29,244 nt of DNA from Alphaproteobacteria bacterium (GCA_030639165.1 DAOWDF010000114.1:1-29244), one strand, 5' to 3'; numbered from the stretch's first letter, positions 1 to 8,712 are shown. Numbers and translations: made by a program. The notes: a model not told the origin generated them from the letters alone.

Positions 1-37
1 ATTACTACTGCTTATCGTAAAACTTACAGAAGAGCAT

Positions 38-457
38 ATGCGCAAACGTAATCAACCTGATAAATCCATTATTACAATGGATTCTGCCATGGCTTACCAC
101 ATAAGAGAGCACGGGACTAATCAGGAATTATCAGAAGATTCTATATATTACATGGTAGCTCGCGAGACAGAACTAAACGCCAATGCAATGCATGATGAAA
201 AAGCAATGAAAAAAATAATTGACGAAGTCGCTATTTTAGAAGGTAGAAAAGAGCTAAGCGAAGAAGAATTAGAGGCCAAAAAAACCAGCAAGCTATTCGA
301 TCCTTCAATGAATCTAAAAAAACTTGAAATGAATAAAGAATATCAAGAACAACTAGCCAAAGAAGGAGCTGCAAAACAGGCTGAAGCCATGGCAGGAATC
401 AAAGCAGAAGAAGCGGCAGCAGAAAAAGCTAAAGCTTCACAGAGTGGAGAACTTTAA
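38..457 (+). CDS. Small Ala/Glu/Lys-rich protein of unknown function, possibly 5'-partial
   Basis: I do not recognise this protein. From the ATG at 38 it is 139 residues, very hydrophilic, with no signal peptide or membrane segment. The N-terminal part (about residues 10-60) contains MDSAMAYHIREHG and MVARETELNAN. The last 60 residues are rich in Ala, Glu and Lys and are probably a helix or coiled coil. The reading frame is open back to the left edge of the window, and the purine-rich AGAAGAG lies only 3 bases before the ATG, which is too close for a normal ribosome binding site. The true start may therefore be upstream, outside the window. Its 3' end overlaps the convergent methyltransferase gene by 29 bp. 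The coding call is moderate, the start uncertain and the function unknown. Confidence 0.55.
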   Translation: MRKRNQPDKSIITMDSAMAYHIREHGTNQELSEDSIYYMVARETELNANAMHDEKAMKKIIDEVAILEGRKELSEEELEAKKTSKLFDPSMNLKKLEMNKEYQEQLAKEGAAKQAEAMAGIKAEEAAAEKAKASQSGEL

Positions 458-1454
458 ACCCCTGCCCTTCATACAACTTACTACTTTTTGGAAATAACTC
501 GCCTAATATATTTTCATAGGCCAAATGACTATTAGCGACCATATAAAGGCCTCCACCACGACGCAAAGATTGGTAAGCCATACCTATAAAAGCTGATCCG
601 ATAGCTTTATCCAGCTTTTTACCCTCATGAAACGGTGGATTCATAATAATAAAATCTAAATTTTTTAATTCAGATTGTGGCTTTGTCAGATCACACCATA
701 AAAATTCTTGCTCGCACTCAAAGTCAGACAGATTTATACGGCAAGCATTAACCGCCCTATAATCAGCATCAGCGCAAATTAAATGTTTTACCTTAGGGCA
801 ATTAGATAAGACAAATTCTGATAAATATCCGTAGCCACAACCAAAATCAGCGCCCCTTCCCTTTAAATTTTTAGGTAGGTAATCCGTTAATATGCTTGAG
901 CCTTTATCAATTTTATCCCAGCCAAAAATTCCAGCGCGCGATATAAACTTACCGCCCAAGATTTTTTGGCTTTCGCCAGCAGAAATCGCTTTAGATATTT
1001 CACCTGCATTCAGATCATCAGCCACTCCGCTCACCGAGCGCGACTTATTTCTACTATCTTCAGACAGATCACTAAAGCCAAAATTATGCATCATTTTTTT
1101 AATGCGAGTACCACCAGCCTTATTATCAGCCGCGCAAATTAACGTTCCACCAGCGCCTAAAAGCTGCGATGCTCGCGCGATTAAATACCGCGCCTCAACC
1201 ATATTTTTAGGAAGCAATAACAATGCTATATCATAAGAACCATCATCATCGGGAATATCAGCGCACGTAGAAAATCCAGCATTTTCTAGCACATCAACAT
1301 ATGGCTTAAAATATTGTTGTAAAACTAATTCACTGGATTTAAAGCAAGACAAATCAGAATGGAATGAGGCATTAATAAAAACTACGCGCTTGTTAGCAAC
1401 ATCAAATGCCCCATTTTGAATTTGATATAATAATGTATCTATAGCCATGGACAT
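429..1454 (-). CDS. rsmC: RsmC-like 16S rRNA guanine-N2 methyltransferase
   Basis: Class I SAM-dependent methyltransferase of 341 residues, close to the length of E. coli RsmC, which methylates G1207 of 16S rRNA in the 30S subunit. Residues 1-165 form the degenerate N-terminal domain of this family. The catalytic half has the linker motif GIFGWDKIDKGS (176-187), the SAM-binding motif FGCGYG (204-209) and the catalytic signature NPPFH (272-276), typical of N2-guanine methyltransferases of the RsmC/RlmG group. The start could be the ATG at 1454 or the one at 1448. Neither has a ribosome binding site, but the upstream AsmA-like gene stops only 5 bases away, so translation is probably coupled. 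RlmG is the main alternative, as the two families share the core motifs. Confidence 0.85.
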   Translation of the reverse strand: MSMAIDTLLYQIQNGAFDVANKRVVFINASFHSDLSCFKSSELVLQQYFKPYVDVLENAGFSTCADIPDDDGSYDIALLLLPKNMVEARYLIARASQLLGAGGTLICAADNKAGGTRIKKMMHNFGFSDLSEDSRNKSRSVSGVADDLNAGEISKAISAGESQKILGGKFISRAGIFGWDKIDKGSSILTDYLPKNLKGRGADFGCGYGYLSEFVLSNCPKVKHLICADADYRAVNACRINLSDFECEQEFLWCDLTKPQSELKNLDFIIMNPPFHEGKKLDKAIGSAFIGMAYQSLRRGGGLYMVANSHLAYENILGELFPKSSKLYEGQGFKVLHSVKL

Positions 1455-1459
1455 ATAAA

Positions 1460-2272
1460 TTATTTAAACAATCCTTTAATTCCCTGCTTCAGACCATCAA
1501 AGTCTTTTTCATAGACTTCCTTAAGATTATCCTTAAAAACACCAATACTGCTAACTCCCATATCCTTTAATATATCGACAGACAGCCCTTCCAAAAAACC
1601 TGCTCCGCTAGCAGATTGATTAAACTGCTTTAAAACCGCACTCATAATTTGTGCTATTGCCTCCTCAGCAACTATACCGTTCTCACGCTCTCCAATACCA
1701 CGCAATTTAATATCAGGAACAGTTACAGTGGCAAGGTCAGCACCTACCAACGTAATAGATGGCTTAAGCTGTGCCCCCGTTAAAGAAAACTTCTTAACAA
1801 TTACCTTAATATCGTCTGCCTTAGACTTGGAACTACCAGAGGATTTTTGCCCACTACTAGAAGAATCAGCGCCTATATTATCCTTAATATCACTAAGATT
1901 TGTACCACCCTGACCAACTTCAAGCCCGATATTCACTCCATTTACAGATACAAGAGAAAAAGTCAAAAGATCCTTTGAAAAGCTCTCCCCAGCAATTGTA
2001 ATATAATCAACAGTAATTGCTTCAGAATTTTCATAGCCTTTTGGATTGGCTATACGCAAATCGCGCACCACAATTTTCTTTTCTTCCAAGACAATATCCA
2101 TTTCCCCAATACGAACATTAACGCCTAGGGCATCACTAGCAACTTGCTCTGTCAGCTGTTTGGCCAATGAATCCATATTAATATATAGATATATTGCCCC
2201 ACCAACCAATAATAAAACTAATGAGCTAAAAATAAATAAACTGGCTTTAGCAGTCTTCTTAACAGCAGACAT
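1460..2272 (-). CDS. AsmA-like single-pass membrane protein
   Basis: A 270-residue protein with one N-terminal membrane anchor (about residues 11-31) followed by a periplasmic domain resembling the N-terminus of AsmA/DUF748 proteins. The pattern is a helix (MDSLAKQLTEQVAS), then strands with VNVRIGEMDI and IVVRDLRIANPKGY (about 51-80). A low-complexity Ser/Gly/Lys linker lies at about 136-152. AsmA-like proteins are linked to outer-membrane lipid transport and assembly, but this is a short member and its role is inference. The start at 2272 is preferred over an ATG at 2299 because AAGGGGA sits 8 bases before it. It is the first gene of a two-gene operon with the rsmC-like gene, 5 bases apart. 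Confidence 0.75.
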   Translation of the reverse strand: MSAVKKTAKASLFIFSSLVLLLVGGAIYLYINMDSLAKQLTEQVASDALGVNVRIGEMDIVLEEKKIVVRDLRIANPKGYENSEAITVDYITIAGESFSKDLLTFSLVSVNGVNIGLEVGQGGTNLSDIKDNIGADSSSSGQKSSGSSKSKADDIKVIVKKFSLTGAQLKPSITLVGADLATVTVPDIKLRGIGERENGIVAEEAIAQIMSAVLKQFNQSASGAGFLEGLSVDILKDMGVSSIGVFKDNLKEVYEKDFDGLKQGIKGLFK

Positions 2273-2290
2273 ACGTATATTCCCCTTATG

Positions 2291-2325
2291 ATGTAACAAT
2301 GATTGTAAATGATTGTATATGTAAC
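2291..2325. repeat. Tandem 10-mer flanked by ATGTAAC, in a divergent promoter region
   Basis: The 10-mer AATGATTGTA occurs twice back to back (2298-2307 and 2308-2317). The pair is bracketed by two direct copies of ATGTAAC (2291-2297 and 2319-2325). It lies between the divergent AsmA-like and small secreted protein genes, 19 bases upstream of the AsmA-like start, so it may be a regulator binding site. No regulator can be named. Confidence 0.4.
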
Positions 2326-2350
2326 CAATTAGTACAATAAACCATAGTGT

Positions 2351-2380
2351 TTTACAAACTAAACCGAAATGAGCTATTAT
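2351..2380 (+). promoter_or_regulatory. Sigma70-type promoter for the small secreted protein gene
   Basis: TTTACA at 2351-2356 and TATTAT at 2375-2380 are separated by 18 bases. The predicted transcription start is near 2387, leaving a leader of about 23 bases with CAGGA before the ATG at 2410. This supports the shorter start of that gene, since a GTG at 2347 would lie upstream of the promoter. Confidence 0.45.
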
Positions 2381-2409
2381 ATAGGGGCAACATCAGGACT
2401 TATACAAAT

Positions 2410-2811
2410 ATGAATAAACGGCTATTTCAAATTTTAATCTGCATTACATCGCTTGGAATACTATCCCATAGCGATGCCATGGCTGCTAGCTACACTGCAA
2501 AAAGAAAAAATCCTAAGGGGCATAAACAAATAACAGCTGTTATTAAATGCTCTAAGCAGGATTTACGCGCTATTAAATCATTTAATCGCACAGCAGAAAA
2601 AAAGCTTGAGCAATTTTACGAGATAACAGAAACCCTTTCAATGACCAGATCACCCAGTAAATCCAGATCATTAGGAAAAGAATATAATAAAATAAACAAC
2701 TTTTTCATATCAGAGGAATTTGGGTTTATGGAAGTAATATATAAAAATTGCGGCAAGAAAATACCAAAACCGGAAACAGAAGAACCTTTTTGGCTTCCCC
2801 AAGGCAAATAA
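2410..2811 (+). CDS. Small secreted protein of unknown function
   Basis: A 133-residue protein with a clear Sec signal peptide: a basic start (MNKRLF), a hydrophobic core, and a likely cleavage after SHSDAMA (about residue 25). The mature part is basic and hydrophilic with only two cysteines, in VIKCSK and YKNCGKK, which could form a disulfide in the periplasm. I do not recognise a family. The ATG at 2410 was chosen over an in-frame GTG at 2347 because the signal peptide begins there and a promoter and CAGGA element precede it. It is followed 49 bases later by ilvA on the same strand but seems functionally unrelated. Confidence 0.6.
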   Translation: MNKRLFQILICITSLGILSHSDAMAASYTAKRKNPKGHKQITAVIKCSKQDLRAIKSFNRTAEKKLEQFYEITETLSMTRSPSKSRSLGKEYNKINNFFISEEFGFMEVIYKNCGKKIPKPETEEPFWLPQGK

Positions 2812-2860
2812 AAAGCATATAAACCTCTATTACGATGATTATTCATAAGGAAATAAATTT

Positions 2861-4072
2861 ATGATCCTTACATTTGATGATGTGCTAAGAGCGCGCAAAC
2901 AAATTAAAGATGCCGTTATTTTAACGCCGACAGTTGAAGCAACGCGCCTATCTATGCACTTAGGTATAGATCTTTATTTAAAGCTAGAAAACCTACAGCA
3001 TACCAGCGCTTTCAAAGCCCGTGGAGCATTAAACAAGCTTCTTACTTTAGATGAAAACCAGCGCAAAAAAGGCGTAATAGCATGCAGCGCCGGAAATCAC
3101 GCGCAAGGCATCGCCTACAATGCCACTCGCCTTGGAATACCCTCAACTATAGTAATGCCAAATGGCACGCCATTTAATAAAATAAAACGCACACAAGAAT
3201 TCGGTGCAAAAGTTATTACTTTTGGCAATGGGTTTGATGAGTCTGTTGGCGAAACTATGCGCCTTGCCGAAGAAAAAGATTTAACCTTCATTCACCCATT
3301 TGACGACAAAGCAGTTGTCGCAGGCCAAGGCACATTAGGACTTGAAATGATGGAACAAGTTCCCGACCTTGATGTGATTGTGGTTCCAATTGGCGGCGGC
3401 GGTTTAATTGCAGGTGTTGCTACAGCTGTAAAAAATATTAACCCAGATATTATAGTTATCGGCGCACAAGCCAAAAATTTCGATGCGGTGCTGGCAAAAC
3501 GCGAAGGCAGAGAATTTACTGGTGGTGAAGCAACACTAGCCGAAGGCATAGCCGTAAAATCACCGTCAGAAAACGATATGAAAATTATTGATAAGCTAGT
3601 AGATCATATATATTCCGCTACAGAAGAAGAAATCGAAAAAGCTATATTCGATCTTATAAGTGATGAAAAGTTAGTTGTTGAAGGTGCAACCGGAGCTGCT
3701 CTCGCCGTTATAAAAAATAACATTGATACATTAAAAGGCAAGAAAGTCGGCATGGTAGTAAGCGGAGGAAATATTGACTCGCGCACACTTTCTACATTAA
3801 TAATGCGCGGCCTTGTTCGTGATGGGCGCATAACACGTCTAAGATTTGAAATAAATGACACACCTGGGCAACTTTCCGACATTTCCCGCATCATAGGGGA
3901 ATCAGGCGCAAATGTAGTAGAAGTAATCCATCAGCGCATGATGCAAACCGTATCCCTAAAACAAGCCGAACTCAACGTAGTGATAGAGGCGCGTGACCAG
4001 ATGCATGTTGATGATATAGTACAAACCCTAAAAGATGCAGGATTTAAAGTCTGCATAAAAAGTCGCTCTTAA
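2861..4072 (+). CDS. ilvA: Threonine ammonia-lyase (threonine dehydratase)
   Basis: PLP enzyme that converts L-threonine to 2-oxobutanoate and ammonia in the cytoplasm, the first committed step to isoleucine. The protein has 403 residues. Lys52 in SAFKARGA is the PLP-binding lysine. The phosphate-binding glycine loop is GGGGLIAG (about 178-185), and SAGNHAQG (76-83) is the asparagine loop typical of fold-type II enzymes. A single ACT-like domain occupies about 326-403. This is the roughly 400-residue form with one ACT domain, rather than the 500-residue E. coli IlvA with two. The ATG at 2861 has AAGGA about 9 bases upstream. A catabolic TdcB-like role is possible, but the ACT domain favours a regulated enzyme. 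Confidence 0.93.
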   Translation: MILTFDDVLRARKQIKDAVILTPTVEATRLSMHLGIDLYLKLENLQHTSAFKARGALNKLLTLDENQRKKGVIACSAGNHAQGIAYNATRLGIPSTIVMPNGTPFNKIKRTQEFGAKVITFGNGFDESVGETMRLAEEKDLTFIHPFDDKAVVAGQGTLGLEMMEQVPDLDVIVVPIGGGGLIAGVATAVKNINPDIIVIGAQAKNFDAVLAKREGREFTGGEATLAEGIAVKSPSENDMKIIDKLVDHIYSATEEEIEKAIFDLISDEKLVVEGATGAALAVIKNNIDTLKGKKVGMVVSGGNIDSRTLSTLIMRGLVRDGRITRLRFEINDTPGQLSDISRIIGESGANVVEVIHQRMMQTVSLKQAELNVVIEARDQMHVDDIVQTLKDAGFKVCIKSRS

Positions 4073-4100
4073 TAAAGAATAGTTTATTGTGAGAAGCATA

Positions 4101-4129
4101 TATAAAAAACAACCCATATCAGTGGGTTG
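4101..4129 (-). terminator. Rho-independent terminator of nrdB
   Basis: A 7-bp stem, CAACCCA at 4110-4116 with TGGGTTG at 4123-4129, closes a 6-base loop. Read on the minus strand the stem is followed directly by six T residues (4104-4109), so it terminates nrdB transcription about 68 bases past its stop codon. On the plus strand no T run follows, so it does not clearly serve ilvA. Confidence 0.75.
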
Positions 4130-4196
4130 CTTCGTTCAATTTATTTATCGCTCGCAATGGCAATAATTATAGTCATTTGAATAAAGAGTGCTAAAC

Positions 4197-5300
4197 TTAA
4201 GCAGCATCCTCATCAGATTCATCACCTAGAGCTTCAATATCAGCTTGATTAGTAATTCCGCCAATTTTCTGACCATAGTTACCGGCAAAAACATCTTCTG
4301 AAAATGCATCTTCCCATGACCCTTCAGTCGCAGCTTTCGCATATTCTGTAGCTCTGCTTTCAAAGAAATTAGCATGCTCAGCGCCGTTAAGAATTTCATC
4401 CATCCATGGAAGTGGATTCTTGGTAACGTTATAATATGCATCCATACCTAATTGCTGCAAACGACGATCACTAATATAACGAATATATTGCTTAATCTCA
4501 TCCGCAGTCAGGCCTTCAATATCACCCATTTCAAAACATAAATCGATAAATGCATCTTCATGCTCAACCGTTAACTTACAAGTCTCAAGTATTTCAGCGC
4601 GCAATTCATCATCCCAAATATCAGGATTTTCGTTGATAAACTCCTTAAATAAACGGATCATAGACAGGCAATGCAAAGTCTCATCACGCACCGACCATGT
4701 AATAATTTGCCCCATACCCTTCATCTTGTTAAAGCGCGGGAAATTCATCAAAATAGCAAAAGACGCAAACAAAGCCACCCCTTCGGTAAATGCTCCAAAC
4801 ATTGCCATAGTTTTGGCAATATCACGGCGATTAGCCATTGATGCATTTTGCAAGTAATCAAATTTATCCTTCATCGCCTTATACTCAAGGAACGCAGAAT
4901 ATTCAGACTCTGGCATACCAATCGTATCAAGCAGATAAGAGTAAGCCGCAATGTGAATTGTCTCTATATTTGAGAAAGCAGCCAACATCATCTGAACTTC
5001 AACAGGGCCAAATACGCGGGAATAATGCTTCATATAGCAATTATTAACTTCAACATCCGCCTGCGTGAAGAAGCGGAAAATCTGAGTTATCAAATGCTTT
5101 TCCGCAGGATTAAGGTTTTTACGCCAATCGCGTACATCCTCTGCCAAAGGAACTTCTTCAGGAATCCAATGAATACGTTGCTGCGTCTGCCATGCTTCAA
5201 AACACCAAGGATATAAAAACGGTTTGTAAATATGACGTTCCTGCAAAAGTTTAGAATCTGATGTTGTTACATCTTCTGAAATTTCATAAGCATCAGCCAT
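4197..5300 (-). CDS. nrdB: Class Ia ribonucleotide reductase, beta subunit
   Basis: The 367-residue small subunit that carries the diiron-tyrosyl radical cofactor for reduction of ribonucleotides to deoxyribonucleotides, working with NrdA, which is not in this window. The radical tyrosine is Tyr120 in ETIHIAAYS. The metal ligands are visible as Asp82, Glu113, His116, Glu173, Glu207 and His210 (SVRDETLH), with the same Glu-x2-His-x3-Tyr spacing as E. coli. The acidic C-terminal tail (about 350-367) is the part that usually docks onto NrdA. The ATG at 5300 has AAGGAG 8 bases upstream. The gene stands alone with its own putative promoter and terminator. I saw no clear NrdR box upstream. Confidence 0.95.
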   Translation of the reverse strand: MADAYEISEDVTTSDSKLLQERHIYKPFLYPWCFEAWQTQQRIHWIPEEVPLAEDVRDWRKNLNPAEKHLITQIFRFFTQADVEVNNCYMKHYSRVFGPVEVQMMLAAFSNIETIHIAAYSYLLDTIGMPESEYSAFLEYKAMKDKFDYLQNASMANRRDIAKTMAMFGAFTEGVALFASFAILMNFPRFNKMKGMGQIITWSVRDETLHCLSMIRLFKEFINENPDIWDDELRAEILETCKLTVEHEDAFIDLCFEMGDIEGLTADEIKQYIRYISDRRLQQLGMDAYYNVTKNPLPWMDEILNGAEHANFFESRATEYAKAATEGSWEDAFSEDVFAGNYGQKIGGITNQADIEALGDESDEDAA

Positions 5301-5333
5301 GGTATTTACTCCTTAAGGTTTATAATTAAGTGC

Positions 5334-5361
5334 ACAATACTCCGCCAGCGCCAGATTTCAA
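5334..5361 (-). promoter_or_regulatory. Putative promoter of nrdB
   Basis: On the minus strand TTGAAA (5361-5356) and TATTGT (5339-5334) are 16 bases apart, upstream of the nrdB ATG at 5300. The -35 element overlaps the stop codon of the upstream roxA gene. The match is moderate and the call is tentative. Confidence 0.3.
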
Positions 5362-6533
5362 GCCTTTTCCAATATATTTTTATTATAAATATAGGTCACA
5401 ACTTTCATAAGATTACCCTTATCATCTAAACCATCTATATCCGCCATAGATATCAAGCGACTATCACTAAGCCATGGTATAAATTCTACAAAAACTTTAG
5501 GGACAGGCACAATTTTACCAAACGCCGCCAAGTTTATTGATCCGTCATCAGAAGTAACTATCGCAAGCTTCACATGCTCTGGGCGTACTAAAACGCCTCC
5601 GTTTTGCAAATAACCAAGCAAATCATTAGCCGATAATTGCACATCCCTAGCCTCAACATCCTGCACTTCCTCATGCGATGGTGCAGAGAAATATTCTGCC
5701 ATCCAACGCGAGAAATCATCAGAATGCAACATTCCAACCAAACCATCGCGCACCACATCACGCGCACAGCCATCAATAGTAAAAGCTGCGCTAGAACCAT
5801 CTAGGCCCTGGCCTGAATAGCGATCATCCAGCCTTGAGATCTCACATTGCTCAAGGTAATGGCCATATGCCACCATCATGTCAGATAATTTAGGCCCCAA
5901 AAACCCAACCGAAAATGTCATCGCACTTTGCGTTGTTACGCCTTCATGCGCAAAATGTGGCGGTATATACAAAACATCTCCAATTGACATTTCGACCTCA
6001 ATGCCGTCAAAGCTGTCCTTTAAAATTATTAGCTCCTGACTATCTACATATTCTGCACTATCAACGTCCAAGGCGGTGCGCGCTATCTTCCACTGGCGCT
6101 TACCTATGCCTTGCACCAAAAACACGTGATAGCTATCAGTATGCGGGCCAACAGAGCCGCCTTTTTCGGAATAGCTCACCATTATATCATCCATAAGCCA
6201 GCGCGGTGAAAAGTTAAAATACTGCAATAAATTTGCCGTATCTGTGTGATATTGTTCAACATTTTGCACGAGTAAACTCCACCCCTCATCCCCTAGAGTA
6301 GAAAACTTTTCCTCATCAAACGGGCCATGCTCGCACCCCCACTCACCCCCATCTGGCACAGTAGTAACAATGCGCGATCGAATTTCTTCTTCCAATGACA
6401 AGCCAGCCAAGCTATCACCATCAATCAAACCGTCAATTACATCCGCAGGAATAGCACCACGCACAACAAATGGCCTCTTACCCCAATAATTCTTATAAAA
6501 TTCATCTGTACTTGGAAATTTATCTAATATCAT
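5358..6533 (-). CDS. roxA: RoxA/YcfD-type JmjC ribosomal protein L16 arginine hydroxylase
   Basis: A 391-residue Fe(II)/2-oxoglutarate-dependent oxygenase of the cupin/JmjC class. E. coli YcfD (RoxA) hydroxylates an arginine of ribosomal protein L16. The facial triad is visible as His131 and Asp133 (GPHTDSYHVF) and His196 (PPHFAHEG). Other family signatures are WGKRPFVVRG (17-26), HGPFDEEKF (69-77), GWSLLVQ (84-90) and GDVLYIPP (185-192). The C-terminal winged-helix-like region (about 270-391) is also kept. The start codon overlaps the stop of the upstream hydroxylase gene by one base (TAATG), so the two are probably translationally coupled. It is the last gene of the four-gene minus-strand operon. 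The substrate is inferred from the family. Confidence 0.87.
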   Translation of the reverse strand: MILDKFPSTDEFYKNYWGKRPFVVRGAIPADVIDGLIDGDSLAGLSLEEEIRSRIVTTVPDGGEWGCEHGPFDEEKFSTLGDEGWSLLVQNVEQYHTDTANLLQYFNFSPRWLMDDIMVSYSEKGGSVGPHTDSYHVFLVQGIGKRQWKIARTALDVDSAEYVDSQELIILKDSFDGIEVEMSIGDVLYIPPHFAHEGVTTQSAMTFSVGFLGPKLSDMMVAYGHYLEQCEISRLDDRYSGQGLDGSSAAFTIDGCARDVVRDGLVGMLHSDDFSRWMAEYFSAPSHEEVQDVEARDVQLSANDLLGYLQNGGVLVRPEHVKLAIVTSDDGSINLAAFGKIVPVPKVFVEFIPWLSDSRLISMADIDGLDDKGNLMKVVTYIYNKNILEKA

Positions 6534-7276
6534 TATTTTATTCTCAAAAATGGTTTAACCAACAATCGCAAGAACCTAACATCTTTTCTGCCCTCTACGC
6601 CAATCTTCATTGCATCAAACCTTCTCGTCGCGCTCTTTGTCTTAAAAACACGATCCCAAAAGCTAAAAATTGTGCCATAATTAGAGTCTGTATCTTTACG
6701 CACAGCGTGATGATGCACCCAGTGTATATTTGGCGTTACAATGATTTTAGATAGTATATTATCAACTAATTCAGGAATTTTTATGTTTGAATGATGAAAC
6801 AGCGCAAAGCTCATCACCAGTGTTTCAAATATCACGATAGATGAAAACGGAACAGCAAAAACCATAATAACCACAGCACGTACTAAGCTGGAAAAAAACA
6901 CCTCACCAAAATGAAACCGCACCGCAGAAGTAGTATCTAAATGCTCATCAAGGTGGTGAACTTCATGAAACCGCCATAGAAACGAAAGCTCATGCATTGC
7001 GCGATGCCACCAATAAATAAACAAATCCAGTATAATAATATCAAGCAATATAAGGCTTGAACGCTCCCACAATAAATGCTGGCTAGCGAAATAGCTTATA
7101 GGCAGAATAATCAGGAGCGATAGACCAATATTTAATGGCCAAAATGATAGGTTTTTTGCAATGCGCCGCCATGTCTGATTATTCGCAGATATCGCAGGGC
7201 GCAAATGCTCCCACGCAAAAAATAGGATAAATACCCCTGCAATTATCCAGCCCTTATATTCAATAATATTATCCAT
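6533..7276 (-). CDS. Sterol desaturase / fatty acid hydroxylase family membrane enzyme
   Basis: A 247-residue integral membrane diiron enzyme. The histidine clusters of the fatty acid hydroxylase superfamily are all visible: HRAMH (91-95), HEVHH (104-108), HH (161-162) and HWVHHH (185-190). Hydrophobic membrane segments lie at about 9-25, 45-65, 72-90 and 127-160. Such enzymes hydroxylate or desaturate sterols, carotenoids or acyl chains; the substrate here cannot be told. The ATG at 7276 directly abuts the stop codon of the flavoprotein gene (TAAATG) and the 3' end overlaps roxA by one base, so the gene is in the middle of an operon. A lipid-modifying role next to the arsenic genes could hint at arsenolipids, but this is speculation. 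Confidence 0.85.
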   Translation of the reverse strand: MDNIIEYKGWIIAGVFILFFAWEHLRPAISANNQTWRRIAKNLSFWPLNIGLSLLIILPISYFASQHLLWERSSLILLDIIILDLFIYWWHRAMHELSFLWRFHEVHHLDEHLDTTSAVRFHFGEVFFSSLVRAVVIMVFAVPFSSIVIFETLVMSFALFHHSNIKIPELVDNILSKIIVTPNIHWVHHHAVRKDTDSNYGTIFSFWDRVFKTKSATRRFDAMKIGVEGRKDVRFLRLLVKPFLRIK

Positions 7277-8710
7277 TTAAAACGGGAGTCTCTGAAGAAG
7301 TTTTACAACACGTCGCGTTTTATCACTAAACAAGCTTGGAGTATACCACGCACCTGCCGCGCGTTTACTAGCTTCCCCCATAGTCGGATATGGCACAATC
7401 ATAGAAGTTACAGCGCTAATTTTCAAGCCCGAAGAAATGGCCAAAGCCCACATGCCGATTAGCTCTCCGCCGCCTGCCCCGACGATCGACGCGCCTAGTA
7501 TCAATCCCTTTTTGTTAGTTATAATGCGAACCTGACCTTTAGTTATGCGCTCGGCAATAGCGCGGTCATTCTCATCAAAGCCCCACTCGGCCACCTTGAT
7601 ATTATCATCACCATATTTTGCGCGTGCATCCACTTCCGTTAAACCAACTTGTGCAAGCTCTGGGTCAGTATATGTTACCCATGGCAGCGCCTTATAATCC
7701 ACCTTAGCAGGCATTTTGAAACATATTTGACGAATAATAATTCCTGCATGATAACCCGCAACATGCGTAAATTGTGGAGCTTTAGATACATCACCAATAG
7801 CAAAAATATTCTTTGCACTTGTCCGCAGACGCTCATCAACATTAATACCGCCTCGATCGAAATCAATTCCTGCTTTTTCAAAACCAATCCCGCCAGTATT
7901 AGCCTTGCGCCCCGCCGCAACTAAAATATGCGAGCCTGCAACTTCAATAACCTGCCCATCTTTTTCTATCTCCAAAGCTACCATATTATCGCTATGCTTA
8001 ACTTCTTTTATAGATACATGCTCATGAAAATTAATACCTTCATTTTCTAAAGCCGCCTTAACAATAGCTACATTTTGCTGATCATCGCGTGGCAATATAG
8101 AGGCCATATCAAAAACGCTGACCTTGCACCCCAAACGCCTATGAGCTTGCGCCATTTCAATTCCAATAGGGCCACCGCCAATAATAAGTAAATGTTCAGG
8201 CTTTTCGCGCAGCTCAAATATATTTTCATTAGTGAAAGATTTGCTCTGGTCTAAACCTGTTATAGGCGGTACTGCCGCGCTAGAACCTGTTGCAATCACA
8301 AAGTAACGTGCCTTGATAATATTATCGCCAGCCTTAACAGTATCCGCAGCAATAAACTCTCCGCGCGCGCGGATAACATTAATGCCAAAACCCTCAAATC
8401 TTTCTTGCGAGTCATTAGGCTCAATAGTTTTTATCGTATCAAAGACATGATCCTTTACGGCGGCAAAATCAATATCAGGCTCATGCGCTTTTACGCCTTT
8501 AATATCGCCTTTACGCATAATCTGCGCCCGCTTCCCTGCAGCCAGCAAAGCTTTAGAAGGGACACAGCCAGTATTCAGACAATCACCACCCATTTCTGCG
8601 GCTTCAATTAATACAGTACTAAGACCTAGCTGCGCTGCACCAGCGGCGACTGATAGCCCGCCCGAGCCTGCGCCAATAATACAAAGATCTACATTTATGT
8701 TATTAGTCAT
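7277..8710 (-). CDS. FAD-dependent disulfide oxidoreductase, mercuric-reductase-like
   Basis: A 477-residue class I pyridine nucleotide-disulfide oxidoreductase. The FAD-binding motif GAGSGGLSVAAG is at about 13-24, the redox-active disulfide is Cys44/Cys49 in GGDCLNTGCVPSKAL, and an NAD(P)H-binding GGGPIG follows near 177. The second FAD motif, FAIGDVSKAPQFTHVAGYHA, is also present. The dimerisation domain has VPYPTMGEASKRAAG where lipoamide dehydrogenases have a catalytic His-Pro, so it is not a standard Lpd. It also lacks the N-terminal metal-binding domain and the C-terminal vicinal cysteines of true MerA. Relatives of this subfamily often sit beside TVP38 membrane proteins, as here (2-base gap). 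The substrate is unknown; reduction of a small thiol or of arsenic/selenium species is possible. Confidence 0.87.
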   Translation of the reverse strand: MTNNINVDLCIIGAGSGGLSVAAGAAQLGLSTVLIEAAEMGGDCLNTGCVPSKALLAAGKRAQIMRKGDIKGVKAHEPDIDFAAVKDHVFDTIKTIEPNDSQERFEGFGINVIRARGEFIAADTVKAGDNIIKARYFVIATGSSAAVPPITGLDQSKSFTNENIFELREKPEHLLIIGGGPIGIEMAQAHRRLGCKVSVFDMASILPRDDQQNVAIVKAALENEGINFHEHVSIKEVKHSDNMVALEIEKDGQVIEVAGSHILVAAGRKANTGGIGFEKAGIDFDRGGINVDERLRTSAKNIFAIGDVSKAPQFTHVAGYHAGIIIRQICFKMPAKVDYKALPWVTYTDPELAQVGLTEVDARAKYGDDNIKVAEWGFDENDRAIAERITKGQVRIITNKKGLILGASIVGAGGGELIGMWALAISSGLKISAVTSMIVPYPTMGEASKRAAGAWYTPSLFSDKTRRVVKLLQRLPF

Positions 8711-8712
8711 GT

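Noticed and set aside
892..1236. Plus-strand open frame inside the rsmC-like gene
   Set aside because: It is antisense to a well-supported methyltransferase gene, has no ribosome binding site and no recognisable domain.
4110..4129. Hairpin as a terminator of ilvA
   Set aside because: On the plus strand the stem is followed by CTTCGTTC, not a T run; the T run lies on the nrdB side.
7277..8710. True mercuric reductase (MerA)
   Set aside because: There is no N-terminal metal-binding domain, no C-terminal vicinal cysteine pair and no mer genes nearby.
7277..8710. Dihydrolipoamide dehydrogenase
   Set aside because: The catalytic His-Pro of the C-terminal domain is replaced by YP and there are no 2-oxoacid dehydrogenase genes nearby.
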